DNA from: Pedobacter heparinus DSM 2366 | Lineage (GTDB): Bacteria > Bacteroidota > Bacteroidia > Sphingobacteriales > Sphingobacteriaceae | Length of the DNA stretch: 64,000 bases | Direction: 5' to 3' | NCBI RefSeq assembly: GCF_000023825.1 | Contig: NC_013061.1 | Location: 2,914,001 to 2,978,000, forward strand | Shown here: one piece after another, positions 35,383-45,680 of the stretch | Layout of the letters: each line of letters opens with the position of its first letter | Position numbering within the stretch: position 1 is the first letter of the stretch | Position numbers and translations under genes: made by a program | Notes under the pieces: generated by a model | What the model was told of the DNA's origin: nothing | Databases searched by the model: none | The model's input: only the letters and a program-made list of their open reading frames with translations

Positions 35383-37410
35383 ATGAGAATATTATACCTC
35401 CTGTTTTTTCTGTTGTGCCGGTTAAATCCTAGCCGGGCACAGGAAGAAGAAAAGATCAGGGACCTGATAGAAAACCAGGCTGAAAATGTAACGGATGAAG
35501 ATGACCTTTCTGAATTGACAGAACGGCTGGCCTTTTTTCGTAAGCACCCTATTAACCTTAACCAGACTACTGCTGAAGTATTAAAGAGCCTGATCTTTCT
35601 TTCTCCGCTCCAGATAGGCAACTTCTTTAATTACCTTGCCAATGGCAACAGGCTGCTGGATGTACTCGAATTGCAGGCCATACCGGGTTTTGATACGGTA
35701 ACCATCAGTAAACTGCTCCCCTTTGTAACGATTAGCGTACCGAAAATTTATGAACATATAAAACTCAGACAGCTGCGTACAGCAGCTGAGCATGACCTTA
35801 TCTTAAGATACAGCACTTTGTTGCAACAGCAAAAGGGCTTTAGGGATTTACCTGGCAGCCGCTATCTGGGTACACCTGAAAAGATCCTGTTGCGCTACAG
35901 GTACATTTTTCCCGGATTTGCATCGGCAGCACTGATCATGGAAAAAGATGCGGGTGAGCCCTTCTTTAATAAAAAAACAGGAATGGATCACCTTTCGGCA
36001 CATTTGGCGCTTTATAATCTGGGCAGGATCAGGAAACTGGTTGTGGGTGATTATAGTTTGCAGTTCGGACAGGGATTAACTTTATGGTCGGGCTTTGCGT
36101 TTGGCAAAGGACCAGACATAACCAGTGTAGCAACCAAAGATGCAGGTCTGAAACCCTATACCTCTTCCAATGAAGCTTCTTTTTTCCGTGGAGTGGCCAG
36201 CACCATCGATTTGGGGAAAAACATTAATTTCAGTCCTTTTATATCTTACAGAGAACTGGATGCCAGCTTAAAAGCCATGCCGGATAGCAGTTATACCCTT
36301 TCAAACATAGGTATTAGCGGCCTGCACCGCACAGCTACAGAACTCAAGAACCAAAAACGCCTGTCACAATTGGTTTATGGGGCTGCCCTGCAATATATAA
36401 CAGATAACCTGAACATCGGGCTTGTTAGCTATCAATCGGCTTATCAGCACCTGTTTGTAACGGGTAGCCAGCTTTACAATAAATACAGTTTTACGGGCAA
36501 ATCTTTAAGCAATGCAGGATTACACTACAACTATACCTATAACAGCATCTATTTTTACGGCGAACTCGGCAAGAGCCTTAAATCGGGCTGGGCAATACTC
36601 AATGCTGCAATGGCCACTTTATCGCCCAAAACGTCAGTAGTATTGCTTTACCGCAATTACGATAAAGATTACCACAATTTTTTCAGCAGGGCTGTTGGAG
36701 AAGCTACGGAAACCAATAATGAACAAGGCTTATATATGGGATTGAACTATATGCCGGTAAAAAATTTAATTTGTTCGGTATATGGCGACTATTTTAAATT
36801 CCCATGGTTAAAATACAGGGTAGATGCTGCTTCATCAGGTTATGAATTGTTAGCCCAGCTGGTTTATACAAAGGGCAAAATACTCAAGGCTACCTTAAGA
36901 TTTAAAAGGGAACAAAAGCAGCAAAACCCAGATGCAGACAACAGTTATAAGCAGCTGGTTAATGTATTGAAACAAAGTTACAGATTGGAATGGAACTGGA
37001 AAATAAACCAGAAGATAAACTTTCATCAAAGGACAGAAATAACTCAATATCAAAAAGATATAAACAAAATAGAAACTGGATATCTCATCTACAAAGATGT
37101 AGATTATACCCCAATGTCTTCACCCATAAGCGCCAACCTTCGCCTTGCCTATTTCAACACCCCATCCTATAACAGCAGGATCTATGCTTATGAAGATGAT
37201 GTGCTTTATGGTGCTGGCTCCGGTGTCTATTCAGGAAAAGGTATTCGCAGTTACCTTAATATAAAATACCATTTAATGAAAAAAATGGACATATGGGGCA
37301 GATATGCCCTATCCCTTTACAGGCAAACAACCACTATAGGTTCCGGATTGGATGAAATTGAGGGTAACTGTAAAACTGAAGTTAAATTTCAGGTCAGGTA
37401 CCAGTTCTGA
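35383..37410 (+). CDS. outer-membrane protein with ComEA-like helix-hairpin-helix domain
   Basis: I choose ATG 35383 (675 residues); the frame could begin at a TTG 24 bases earlier, but only the ATG gives a proper signal peptide (1-20, ending SRAQ). Residues about 55-117 resemble tandem helix-hairpin-helix motifs: HPINLNQTTAEVLKSL and ELQAIPGFDTVTISKLL, the pattern of ComEA DNA-binding proteins. The remaining some 550 residues are rich in alternating aromatic/polar strands and end in RYQF, like an outer-membrane barrel. Its TGA stop overlaps the comEC start by one base. A DNA-uptake role is inferred from the domain and this coupling. Confidence 0.75.
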   Translation: MRILYLLFFLLCRLNPSRAQEEEKIRDLIENQAENVTDEDDLSELTERLAFFRKHPINLNQTTAEVLKSLIFLSPLQIGNFFNYLANGNRLLDVLELQAIPGFDTVTISKLLPFVTISVPKIYEHIKLRQLRTAAEHDLILRYSTLLQQQKGFRDLPGSRYLGTPEKILLRYRYIFPGFASAALIMEKDAGEPFFNKKTGMDHLSAHLALYNLGRIRKLVVGDYSLQFGQGLTLWSGFAFGKGPDITSVATKDAGLKPYTSSNEASFFRGVASTIDLGKNINFSPFISYRELDASLKAMPDSSYTLSNIGISGLHRTATELKNQKRLSQLVYGAALQYITDNLNIGLVSYQSAYQHLFVTGSQLYNKYSFTGKSLSNAGLHYNYTYNSIYFYGELGKSLKSGWAILNAAMATLSPKTSVVLLYRNYDKDYHNFFSRAVGEATETNNEQGLYMGLNYMPVKNLICSVYGDYFKFPWLKYRVDAASSGYELLAQLVYTKGKILKATLRFKREQKQQNPDADNSYKQLVNVLKQSYRLEWNWKINQKINFHQRTEITQYQKDINKIETGYLIYKDVDYTPMSSPISANLRLAYFNTPSYNSRIYAYEDDVLYGAGSGVYSGKGIRSYLNIKYHLMKKMDIWGRYALSLYRQTTTIGSGLDEIEGNCKTEVKFQVRYQF

Positions 37411-39224
37411 TGGCATCATTTACGCCCATCCATAAAGCTGAAATTGCTTTTGTAAGAATACTGCTCCCGTTTTCAATGGGCATCCTCGCTGTTTATCAGT
37501 TAACCGTACCTGGTCTTCTGAAAGGCCTCATGCTGACGCTTGGCCTGCTCTTCATTTGCCTCTTAATCCTAAATTTAGGCTACAGGCAACTGAACATTTA
37601 TCATCGGAAGACAATTATCGGGATTCTGATCTATAGCATGATCTTCCTTTCAGGATGCTTACATTCTACTTTATATAAACAATTATTATATGCTGATTAT
37701 TATTCATTTAAAAAACATAAATACCTAAAAATAAGAATTATCGATGAGCCTGAAATAAAACCAAATATAATTTTGTTTACTGCTTTAACGACAAAAGGCT
37801 ATGGTTTTGACAGCTTATACGGGCGGACAAATAAATGCCTTCCCCAATCCACTTCCGGAAAAATACGTGTAATCCTGAAACCCCAGCCCAGGGCCACCCT
37901 TATCTTAAAATATGGGGACGAGCTGATCATACCTGCCCGGATAGCTGAAATAGAACCGCCCGGCAACCCTTCAACGTTCGACTTTAAATCCTGGCTTGCG
38001 GCAAAAAACATTTATCACCAGACTTTCTTAATGCAGAGAGAACTTGTTAAATTAAGCAGCAATACCGGTAATCAATTTATAGCACATGCTTTACAATTAA
38101 GGGAAAAACAGGTAGCCCTATACCGGAAAATCATAAAAGATGACAATGCCTTTGCAGTGGCAGCAACGCTGATACTTGGTTACAAATCGGATTTAAATAC
38201 AGAAACACTGGATATATACGCTAAAACGGGTACCATCCATGCCCTTTCTGTCTCGGGTATGCATGTTGGTCTAATTTACCTGGTATTAAACTGGATGCTT
38301 TCGTTTCTCGATACAAAACGAAGCTTCAAAGTATTCAAGACTGTATTGATCCTTGGTCTGATCTGGGGCTATTCCCTGCTTACCGGCTTCTCTCCTTCCG
38401 TGCTCCGCTCAGCCATTATGATCTCCGTATTCATCATCGCTAAATTATTTGCCAAAACAACCAATAGCTATAACATCATTGCTTTTGCGGCTTTTTGTTT
38501 ACTGCTTTATAACCCATTTCTTATCTGGGATATAGGCTTTCAGCTTTCCTTCCTCGCTGTTTTCGGATTGATCTACCTGCAACCTAAAATTTATGGCTGG
38601 CTCTCAGTTAAAAACCCAATACTGGACAAGATCTGGCATACCACAGCCATGTCTTTAGCTGCGCAACTGGCTACCTATCCCTTAAGCGTCTATTACTTTC
38701 ACCAGTTTCCCCTCTATTTTTTAGTCAGCAACCTGTTTATTACGCTCCCTATTGCCCTTATTATGTATCTTGGTATCCTCATTCTAATGTTCAGGCTAAC
38801 GGGCCTGGGGGCTTTATTTGAATGGCTCATCAATTTTACCAACAGGGGTCTGGATAAAATTGCCGGCCTGCCATTTTCAGGTATTTCGGCAATATGGATC
38901 AGCAAAACTGAGCTCATGTTGCTTTACCTTACATTGATATGTTTTACAATGGCGATGCAGGGCTTCAAAAAAAAGTGGTTGTTTACCTCGTTAATGTTAT
39001 TTTTAGTTTTTCAAAGCCTGCTGACTTACGACAAGACCAGGGCATTACAGCAAAAAACAACAATCAGGTTTAAATTGAAAAGAAACTATGCCCTGGCAAT
39101 GGTAAAGGGCAACACGGCTATAATATATACCGACCTGCAACCCGACAGCAAAACTTTTAAATATCAGGTTAAACCCGCTTTGGACCAGCATAAAGTATAT
39201 AAAGTTATTTTTTTAAAAAAATGA
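37410..39224 (+). CDS. comEC: ComEC/Rec2-family DNA uptake channel, no nuclease domain
   Basis: A 604-residue inner-membrane protein. An N-terminal DUF4131-like part with membrane helices and an OB-like periplasmic region (about 90-215) is followed by the Competence domain of many helices (about 245-510) with the hallmark HALSVSGMHVGLIY (near residue 277). The protein ends about 100 residues later, without the metallo-beta-lactamase-fold domain of the Bacillus-type protein. It should move one DNA strand into the cytoplasm. Its start codon overlaps the stop of the upstream HHH protein gene, implying translational coupling. Confidence 0.9.
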   Translation: MASFTPIHKAEIAFVRILLPFSMGILAVYQLTVPGLLKGLMLTLGLLFICLLILNLGYRQLNIYHRKTIIGILIYSMIFLSGCLHSTLYKQLLYADYYSFKKHKYLKIRIIDEPEIKPNIILFTALTTKGYGFDSLYGRTNKCLPQSTSGKIRVILKPQPRATLILKYGDELIIPARIAEIEPPGNPSTFDFKSWLAAKNIYHQTFLMQRELVKLSSNTGNQFIAHALQLREKQVALYRKIIKDDNAFAVAATLILGYKSDLNTETLDIYAKTGTIHALSVSGMHVGLIYLVLNWMLSFLDTKRSFKVFKTVLILGLIWGYSLLTGFSPSVLRSAIMISVFIIAKLFAKTTNSYNIIAFAAFCLLLYNPFLIWDIGFQLSFLAVFGLIYLQPKIYGWLSVKNPILDKIWHTTAMSLAAQLATYPLSVYYFHQFPLYFLVSNLFITLPIALIMYLGILILMFRLTGLGALFEWLINFTNRGLDKIAGLPFSGISAIWISKTELMLLYLTLICFTMAMQGFKKKWLFTSLMLFLVFQSLLTYDKTRALQQKTTIRFKLKRNYALAMVKGNTAIIYTDLQPDSKTFKYQVKPALDQHKVYKVIFLKK

Positions 39225-39226
39225 TG

Positions 39227-40480
39227 TTAAAATACAACTACAAATGAATGCCGGACTTCCTTGTATTGATAATTGAGCTGAAAATGGTACAAAGCACAAA
39301 TTTGTTTTGAGATGGCCAGGCCCAGGCCCATCCCTTCTGATGCCGTATTTTTATAGAAACGTTCAAAGGCCTTATCGGCAATCAGGCCTTCGCCGTACCC
39401 TGTATTGGACATGCACAGCTCCTGTGCTGTCAGAGATATATTGATCTCTCCGCCGCGATAATTGTGGCGAATGGCATTACCCAGCAAATTGTTAATTAAC
39501 ATATCTGCAAGGTGCCGGTTCATTACCAGCTCTCTATGATCCAATTGTGTAGTCAGGGTTAGCTCATGCGAATGTATCAGTTCTTTAAACTGCCTGATCT
39601 TTTGTTCCAGTAATTCTTTAACATCAATGTTCTCCTGATCACCGATCAGGTTATTTTCAATCTTTGCCAATAACAACAAGGATTGGTTGAGCCGCGACAA
39701 CCTGCTTACACCAAGATAAACATCTTCAATTAATTGCCCCTGCCGGTCGGTAAAAGCACCGGTCTGGATTAAAGTATCCAATTTGGAATTGATTACGGCC
39801 AGGGGCGTCATCATCTCATGCGATGCATTATCCGTAAAAGTTTTAAGTTCTTTATAATCCCGCTTAACCCTTATCGCCATGGCAATTACGGCCTGGTTAA
39901 GTTCAGTGAACTCGTCTATCCTGGTCTGATCAGCAATAATATCATTCTTATCGGCCAGGTTAAACGCTTTCATTTGCTCCAGTACCCCATAAAAAGGCTT
40001 CCACAGCTTATTCAACAAAAACCTGTTGATCAGCATCAGGGTAAGCAACAGCAAGGCTGTTACACCAAGGGTAATGATAAAGATTATCCTGACCAGGTCT
40101 TCTGCCTCTACCCTCGATTTGGTAATTGTGATTTCATAAAGCTTCCCGTTTACCTTATGGAAAGTATTTAATCCCCTTCCTGGTTCAGACTGATTCTCCG
40201 AAGCATTGTAAAAATCGGTATTAAAAAACTCCCGCTCTACGGTACTACCAGAATCAACAACCTTATAAACTACCTTCTGGTCTTTAAAACTTCCTGGCAA
40301 AGGCAGCTTTTTAAAAGTATTTGCATAGGAAATGATCTCATCTTCTTCAATAGTCAAATCTTTATCCAGTTGATCTGTTAAAATAAAATGGATTACGGTA
40401 TAATAGACCAGTCCTGTAAAAATGAGTACAATGAAAGACGCCACTAAAGTAACCCTGTTGTATTTTACGGCTAACTTCAT
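39227..40480 (-). CDS. two-component sensor histidine kinase
   Basis: A 417-residue membrane kinase: helix 1 (about 10-34), a periplasmic sensor region, helix 2 (about 127-147), a HAMP-like linker, HisKA with phospho-His in NASHEMMTPLAV (about 222), and a HATPase with NLLGNAIRHN and EGMGLGLAI. The middle ATP-lid G box is degenerate (NTGYGEG). Its ATG overlaps the regulator gene stop (ATGA), so the pair is translated together. The efflux operon lies about 1 kb away and is a plausible but unproven target. Confidence 0.92.
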   Translation of the reverse strand: MKLAVKYNRVTLVASFIVLIFTGLVYYTVIHFILTDQLDKDLTIEEDEIISYANTFKKLPLPGSFKDQKVVYKVVDSGSTVEREFFNTDFYNASENQSEPGRGLNTFHKVNGKLYEITITKSRVEAEDLVRIIFIITLGVTALLLLTLMLINRFLLNKLWKPFYGVLEQMKAFNLADKNDIIADQTRIDEFTELNQAVIAMAIRVKRDYKELKTFTDNASHEMMTPLAVINSKLDTLIQTGAFTDRQGQLIEDVYLGVSRLSRLNQSLLLLAKIENNLIGDQENIDVKELLEQKIRQFKELIHSHELTLTTQLDHRELVMNRHLADMLINNLLGNAIRHNYRGGEINISLTAQELCMSNTGYGEGLIADKAFERFYKNTASEGMGLGLAISKQICALYHFQLNYQYKEVRHSFVVVF

Positions 40481-41172
40481 TGGTTTTCAAACTTATATCC
40501 GACACCGTACATCGACCTGATGTAATCCGGACAGCCAGCCTCAACCAGCTTTTTCCTCAGGTTTTTGATATGGGTATAAATAAAATCAAAATGATCGGCC
40601 AGATCAATTTCATCCCCCCATAAATGTTCGGCAAGTGCATTTTTAGAAATCACCTTTCCCTGGTTGGCAATAAAGTAAACCAGCAGGTCGTATTCCTTTT
40701 TTGTAAGGGTCAAAATTCCCGGTAGTCTGGCCAATTCCGGTTTTATAGAAACGCTCATTGCCAGCGTGTCAATGCTGATCTCGTTAAAAACAATGGTATT
40801 GCTGCCATTATAACTTTTACGCCTTACAATTGCCGCTACCCTGGCCTTAAGTTCAGAAAGGTGAAAGGGTTTGATCAGGTAATCATCTGCACCAAGGTTT
40901 AACCCATCAATCTTATCATCCAAAGCCTGACGTGCCGAAATAATAAGCACCCCTTCTTTTTTGTTCATTTTTTTTAAACTGCGCAGAATTTCCATCCCAT
41001 CCCCCCCAGGCAAACTCAGGTCGAGCAAAATGCAGTCGTAGTTATAGATGCTGATTTTCTCCAAGGCTGAATTAAAATCTACCGCAGCCTCACAAATATT
41101 CCCTTCCCCGGTAAAATATGAAATAATACTTTCTCTAAGCGATGCTTCATCTTCTATAAGCAGTATCTTCAT
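40477..41172 (-). CDS. OmpR-family response regulator
   Basis: A 231-residue regulator. The receiver (1-118) has Glu7/Asp8 and phosphoacceptor Asp51 (LLDLSLPGGDG). The winged-helix output domain (about 130-230) ends YGVGYKFENQ. It is the first gene of a two-gene operon with the sensor kinase, four bases overlapping. Relatives often control metal or envelope-stress functions. Confidence 0.93.
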   Translation of the reverse strand: MKILLIEDEASLRESIISYFTGEGNICEAAVDFNSALEKISIYNYDCILLDLSLPGGDGMEILRSLKKMNKKEGVLIISARQALDDKIDGLNLGADDYLIKPFHLSELKARVAAIVRRKSYNGSNTIVFNEISIDTLAMSVSIKPELARLPGILTLTKKEYDLLVYFIANQGKVISKNALAEHLWGDEIDLADHFDFIYTHIKNLRKKLVEAGCPDYIRSMYGVGYKFENQ

Positions 41173-41296
41173 GCGGGTTATTTTTTAATAATGGATAAAG
41201 TACAAATAAACATTTAAAATTTGAAGATAATTTGTAGTTCGTTTGCTAACTTACAGCTACGCTTTTATGAAAACAATCTGATTAAAATTTAAGTAC

Positions 41297-41713
41297 ATGT
41301 GGTGGATCTATGCTTTATTGTCGGCTATTTTTGCGGCCCTTACGGCTGTTCTTGCTAAAGTAGGGATCAAAGGTATTGATTCCAACCTGGCAACGGCAAT
41401 CAGAACGGTTGTCATTTTACTTTTAGCCTGGGCAATTGTATTTTTCAGGAATGACCAGCAGGGCATTTCCGGATTAACACGACAAAACTGGACCTTTCTG
41501 ATCCTTTCGGGCCTTGCCACGGGTCTATCCTGGGTATTTTATTTTAAGGCACTTCAATTGGGTAAGGTTTCGCAGGTTGCCCCGGTTGATAAGGCCAGTG
41601 TGGCCATTGCCATTGTGTTATCTGTTATATTTTTAGGTGAACCCCTGTCCCTCAAAACCGCAGTTGCCGTATTGATGATCATAGGTGGCACCATTATCCT
41701 TATCTTTCAATAA
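41297..41713 (+). CDS. half-size EamA-family transporter
   Basis: A 138-residue membrane protein with four to five predicted helices and a single EamA (DMT) repeat, whereas full-length EamA carriers have two. Small members may work as dimers, as in EmrE-like transporters. A conserved Lys/Asp-containing loop (QVAPVDKASVAIAI) and the GEPLS motif are typical of EamA halves. It is divergent from the two-component genes and convergent with the RND gene. Substrate unknown. Confidence 0.85.
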   Translation: MWWIYALLSAIFAALTAVLAKVGIKGIDSNLATAIRTVVILLLAWAIVFFRNDQQGISGLTRQNWTFLILSGLATGLSWVFYFKALQLGKVSQVAPVDKASVAIAIVLSVIFLGEPLSLKTAVAVLMIIGGTIILIFQ

Positions 41714-41724
41714 TTTACCTGGAT

Positions 41725-44700
41725 TTAATGGTACAGCTTCCTGATCATACTCGGTAAAACTACCAGCAATAGCGGAAGACCAACAATAAAACCTCCCGTA
41801 ACCGCTATAGCAAGCGGCTGATGCAGCTGGGCACCGGCGCCAATGCCCAGGGTTAAAGGGAACAGTGCAATTATAGCCCCCAGAGCAGTCATCAACTTGG
41901 GTCTTAGACGTGTTGAAATGGCATAAGTAATGGAATCATCAACATTCATGATGGTCAAAGATTCTTTAAATTGTAAAAAAGTAAACACTGCATTTTCTGC
42001 AATGATCCCAACAATCATGATCAGCCCCGTATAACTGCCAACGTTTAAAGGGGTGTGCGTGATAAACAAGGCAAGGTAGCTACCCGATATACCTAGTACT
42101 GCGATAAATAAAATCAGAAATGCAATTTTAAAATCTTTAAATAAAAACAGGATCACACTAAATACCAGTAAACTGGAAGCTATAAGTATGGTCAGCAATT
42201 CTCTGAACGATTGCTGCTGTTCGGCATAAGCCCCACCATATTCGATGTGATAACCGGCAGGCAAGGTGATGTTTGCAGCCACTTCTCTTTGGATGTCCTT
42301 CATTACACTCCCCAGGTCCCTGTTGTCCAAACGGGCAGTAACCACACCGATGGATTGCAAATTTTCCCTTGATACTTCGGCACTACCTCCGCTTAGTGTT
42401 ACCCTGGCCAGTCCCTGAATGGGAACAGTTTTTCCATTCGGCATAAATATTTTCAGTCCCTCTATATTGGAGATACCAAATTGCCTGCTTCCCGGATAGA
42501 TCATCCGGATGGGGGACAGTTGCTGCTGATCATACAAATTTCCAATTATATTACCTTCCAAAGCGGTTTGCACCTGGAACTGAAAGCTGGCCGGACTAAC
42601 GCCATATTGCGCCAGTGCAGAAAAATCGGGTTGTATATTTACTGTAGGACCAGATAAGACAATACCGTCAAACACATCGGCGACACCTGCTATCCCGGTA
42701 ATCATGACAGCTACCTTTTTCGACAAAGCCTGTAACTTTTTCTGATCGTTACCAAATATTTTCAGTTCAACAGGCTGGGTAGAACTCATAAGGTCGCCCA
42801 GCATATCCCCAATCACCTGTCCAAAATCTATCACCAATGCCGGCTGGGTACTTTCGATCATACGCCTGATTTCTGCAATCACTTCATCCGTACTTTTGGT
42901 CCTGTTTGCTTTCAGCTGGATCAGGTAATCACCCGTGTTGGGTTCGGTAATAAAAAAACCCATCTGTGTACCTGTCCTTCTCGAATAAGCGGCAACTTCT
43001 GGTATCTTCACCAATTCTTTTTCTATCCCTTTAAGCATCCTGTCGGTCTCGGTCAAAGATGTACCTGGCGGAGAATTATAGTCCAGTACGATACTCCCCT
43101 CATCCATTTCAGATAAAAACCCTGTTTCAAGTCGCGGATAAATAAAAACAATAGCAGCAACAAGTAACAGTACGCCAATCATGCTGATATATGGCCGGTG
43201 TATAAAATAGCTGATCCATTTCTGGGTCTTAACAGGATGCATTTCCCTTTTTTTACCCACCGTATTTAACCCCGCATCCCGTGTAAGCAGCAGATAGACT
43301 ACCGGTAAACCAATCCAGGTTACAAAAAACGAACAGATCAGCGTAATAATCATGGTATTGGTCATCACCTGAAAATAAGAACCAGCCACACCGGTCATTA
43401 ATACAAAAGGTATAAATATAACTATTGTACTTACAGATGAGCCCAGCATTGCCGGAAAAAGATAATCGATGGCCTTTTTCAGGAGTGTTACTGTGGGTTC
43501 TTCAGGATGCTCTTCATGCGTCCGGTGAATTTGCTCTACAACCACAATCGCATCATCAATGATCAGACCAATAGCGGCTGCTATAGCACCCAGCGTCATG
43601 ATATTTAAAGAGTAGCCTACCAGGTATAAAACAATAAGTGTCAGACACAAGGTTACAGGTATGGTAATCAGTATGGTGGCACTGGCCTTTAAAGATCTTA
43701 AAAAGATAATGGCAACTACAATTGCAAGCCCCAAACCTATCAGCAGGCTATCCCTTACACTTTTTACCGATTCATTTACAAAATCGGCCTGCACATAATA
43801 GGGCTTTATGTTTACCCCTGCCGGGAGGATTTTTTTAAGGGTATTTATCTTCAGCTCCATCTGATCAGACAGGTCCACCAGGTTCGCATTGGGCTGTTTA
43901 ATTACCGCAACCAGGATCCCTTCCCTGCCATTTGCATTCACCCTGGTATAGGTTACACCTTCCTGTATTTTAACCTGTGCAATATCTTTAACCCTTATCA
44001 TGCGGTTCCCCATTTTACCAATGGTCAGGTCTTCCAGTTGTGCCCTGGTTTTAACTGTAGCATCAGTAACGGACAGATACAAAAAGTTGTGATCCGAAAG
44101 ATATCCATTTGATTTTATAAAATTTGTCTGTGCTAAAATGGAGCTCACCGTTTCAGGGGATATGGATAAGGCTGCCATTTTTTGTTCGTCCAGTTCCAGC
44201 CAGTATTCTTTTGTTTTACCGCCTATGATCCTGATCTCGGAAACACCATCTACCTGCGACAAAAAAGGTTTAACCGTATACGTAGCCAATTGTTTAAGTT
44301 CTATAGCCGATTTGGTGTTGCTTTCCAGGCTATATCCACTTACCGGCAATATAGATGGGTTCATCCTTTCGACAGATATATTAATTCCCGGCGGAAGCGT
44401 AGCACTGATCTTGGCAATTTGCGATTCTATCCTTTGCTGGCTCAGATCGATGTTCGCATTGCTGTTCATGTAGGCCGATATTTCACAGCTGCCCCGGCTG
44501 GTATTACTTCTGACCAGCTTTAAATCGGGCACCTGCTTCACCGCATTTTCAAGTGGCCTGGTAACTGTTACCACCATTTTATCAACCGGCTGCAGTTCGG
44601 CCTCGGCAATGATCTTTACTTTTGGGAAAGTAATTTCCGGGAAAAGTGATGTTTTTAGCTGAAAAAAAACATAACAGCCACCTGTTAGTACCAAGATCAG

Positions 44701-44745
44701 TATAACCAACAGGGGATTCTTATGAGAGATAAAGAAGTTCTTCAT
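41725..44745 (-). CDS. RND efflux pump inner-membrane subunit
   Basis: A 1006-residue AcrB/CzcA-superfamily pump. It has twelve helices in two halves, two large periplasmic loops, and the proton-relay motif GLIIDDAIVVVEQIHR in helix 4. The opening (ISHKNPLLVILILVL) and FPEITFPKVKI are typical. The gene closes an efflux operon and its ATG overlaps the adaptor stop (ATGA). Drug versus metal export cannot be told from the sequence: the Asp pair in helix 4 occurs in both groups. Confidence 0.93.
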   Translation of the reverse strand: MKNFFISHKNPLLVILILVLTGGCYVFFQLKTSLFPEITFPKVKIIAEAELQPVDKMVVTVTRPLENAVKQVPDLKLVRSNTSRGSCEISAYMNSNANIDLSQQRIESQIAKISATLPPGINISVERMNPSILPVSGYSLESNTKSAIELKQLATYTVKPFLSQVDGVSEIRIIGGKTKEYWLELDEQKMAALSISPETVSSILAQTNFIKSNGYLSDHNFLYLSVTDATVKTRAQLEDLTIGKMGNRMIRVKDIAQVKIQEGVTYTRVNANGREGILVAVIKQPNANLVDLSDQMELKINTLKKILPAGVNIKPYYVQADFVNESVKSVRDSLLIGLGLAIVVAIIFLRSLKASATILITIPVTLCLTLIVLYLVGYSLNIMTLGAIAAAIGLIIDDAIVVVEQIHRTHEEHPEEPTVTLLKKAIDYLFPAMLGSSVSTIVIFIPFVLMTGVAGSYFQVMTNTMIITLICSFFVTWIGLPVVYLLLTRDAGLNTVGKKREMHPVKTQKWISYFIHRPYISMIGVLLLVAAIVFIYPRLETGFLSEMDEGSIVLDYNSPPGTSLTETDRMLKGIEKELVKIPEVAAYSRRTGTQMGFFITEPNTGDYLIQLKANRTKSTDEVIAEIRRMIESTQPALVIDFGQVIGDMLGDLMSSTQPVELKIFGNDQKKLQALSKKVAVMITGIAGVADVFDGIVLSGPTVNIQPDFSALAQYGVSPASFQFQVQTALEGNIIGNLYDQQQLSPIRMIYPGSRQFGISNIEGLKIFMPNGKTVPIQGLARVTLSGGSAEVSRENLQSIGVVTARLDNRDLGSVMKDIQREVAANITLPAGYHIEYGGAYAEQQQSFRELLTILIASSLLVFSVILFLFKDFKIAFLILFIAVLGISGSYLALFITHTPLNVGSYTGLIMIVGIIAENAVFTFLQFKESLTIMNVDDSITYAISTRLRPKLMTALGAIIALFPLTLGIGAGAQLHQPLAIAVTGGFIVGLPLLLVVLPSMIRKLYH

Positions 44746-45680
44746 AACTTTTTAACCACTTTAACCTTTGCCGTATCTGGGATACCATAATTCCCTGTAA
44801 TAATGATCCTGTCGCCGGCATTAAAAACAGGACTTAAGATCTCCACCTGCTTATCGTTTTCGATCCCTCTTTTTACCGGTACTCTCACTGCTGTTGAATC
44901 GTTGATCATCTTCATCACCCAAAACTCGTCCTCTGTTTCATTGGCCAGCACTGCCGATTTAGGCAGTACCATGGCATTCGGCCTGGCCAGTTTAATTACC
45001 TTTACCAGGGCTATCAACCCCTCTGGCAAAGACTTCAACGGATTTACCCCAATAATTATCCGTTCTGTCTGCGAGGCCGAATCTACTGATGGTAACGTCC
45101 CCCGAACCGTTCCATTTAACTTCTCCCCATCTGGAAGCGTCAGTTCCAGGTTTTTGTTAAGTGCAACCAGCTGATGCAATTCGTAGGGCATATCCAGCAA
45201 AAAAACAAGACTCCGTTGGTTGCTGATGGTAGCCAGTGCCTCACCTTCCTGCACATAATCTCCCTTCTGATGGTTCACCATGGCGACAAAACCAGGCTGA
45301 TCAGCCCTGATATTCGATATTCCGGAGAACTTAAAAGCAGGATCAAGCTGGTTAACAGCATTCCCTATCGCCCTGGCCTCTTTGGTAATGAGGCTAAACA
45401 GCAGCTGACGTGGTGCAACCTGCTGGCCTTGCAGTATAGCTACCGACTGAACATAGCCCGTAATATTTGCCTTTACATAACTCTTTTGCAGATAGGCAGA
45501 TACGGCGTTTAACGTTACAAAATCTGTTAAAGTACCTGCAGATATATGTCCTACTTCAACGGGCGCGCCCGGCACTACAGCTATTTCTGAGCTGGTATCC
45601 TGCTGACTGCAGGCAAAGTTAAACAAGAGCAGGACCATGCCGGGCATAAATAAATAACTAGCTTTCATAGTTTTGATCAT
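44742..45680 (-). CDS. RND efflux periplasmic adaptor
   Basis: A 312-residue membrane-fusion protein with a lipoprotein signal (NFAC just before SQQD) that anchors it to the inner membrane. It contains a biotinyl-lipoyl-like hairpin core with a short coiled-coil (NITGYVQSVAILQGQQV ... PGFVAMVNHQKGDYV) and beta-barrel and membrane-proximal domains. It links the pump to the TolC channel. The ATGA overlaps at both ends tie it to the flanking genes and support ATG 45680 over the internal ATG 45668. Confidence 0.92.
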   Translation of the reverse strand: MIKTMKASYLFMPGMVLLLFNFACSQQDTSSEIAVVPGAPVEVGHISAGTLTDFVTLNAVSAYLQKSYVKANITGYVQSVAILQGQQVAPRQLLFSLITKEARAIGNAVNQLDPAFKFSGISNIRADQPGFVAMVNHQKGDYVQEGEALATISNQRSLVFLLDMPYELHQLVALNKNLELTLPDGEKLNGTVRGTLPSVDSASQTERIIIGVNPLKSLPEGLIALVKVIKLARPNAMVLPKSAVLANETEDEFWVMKMINDSTAVRVPVKRGIENDKQVEILSPVFNAGDRIIITGNYGIPDTAKVKVVKKL

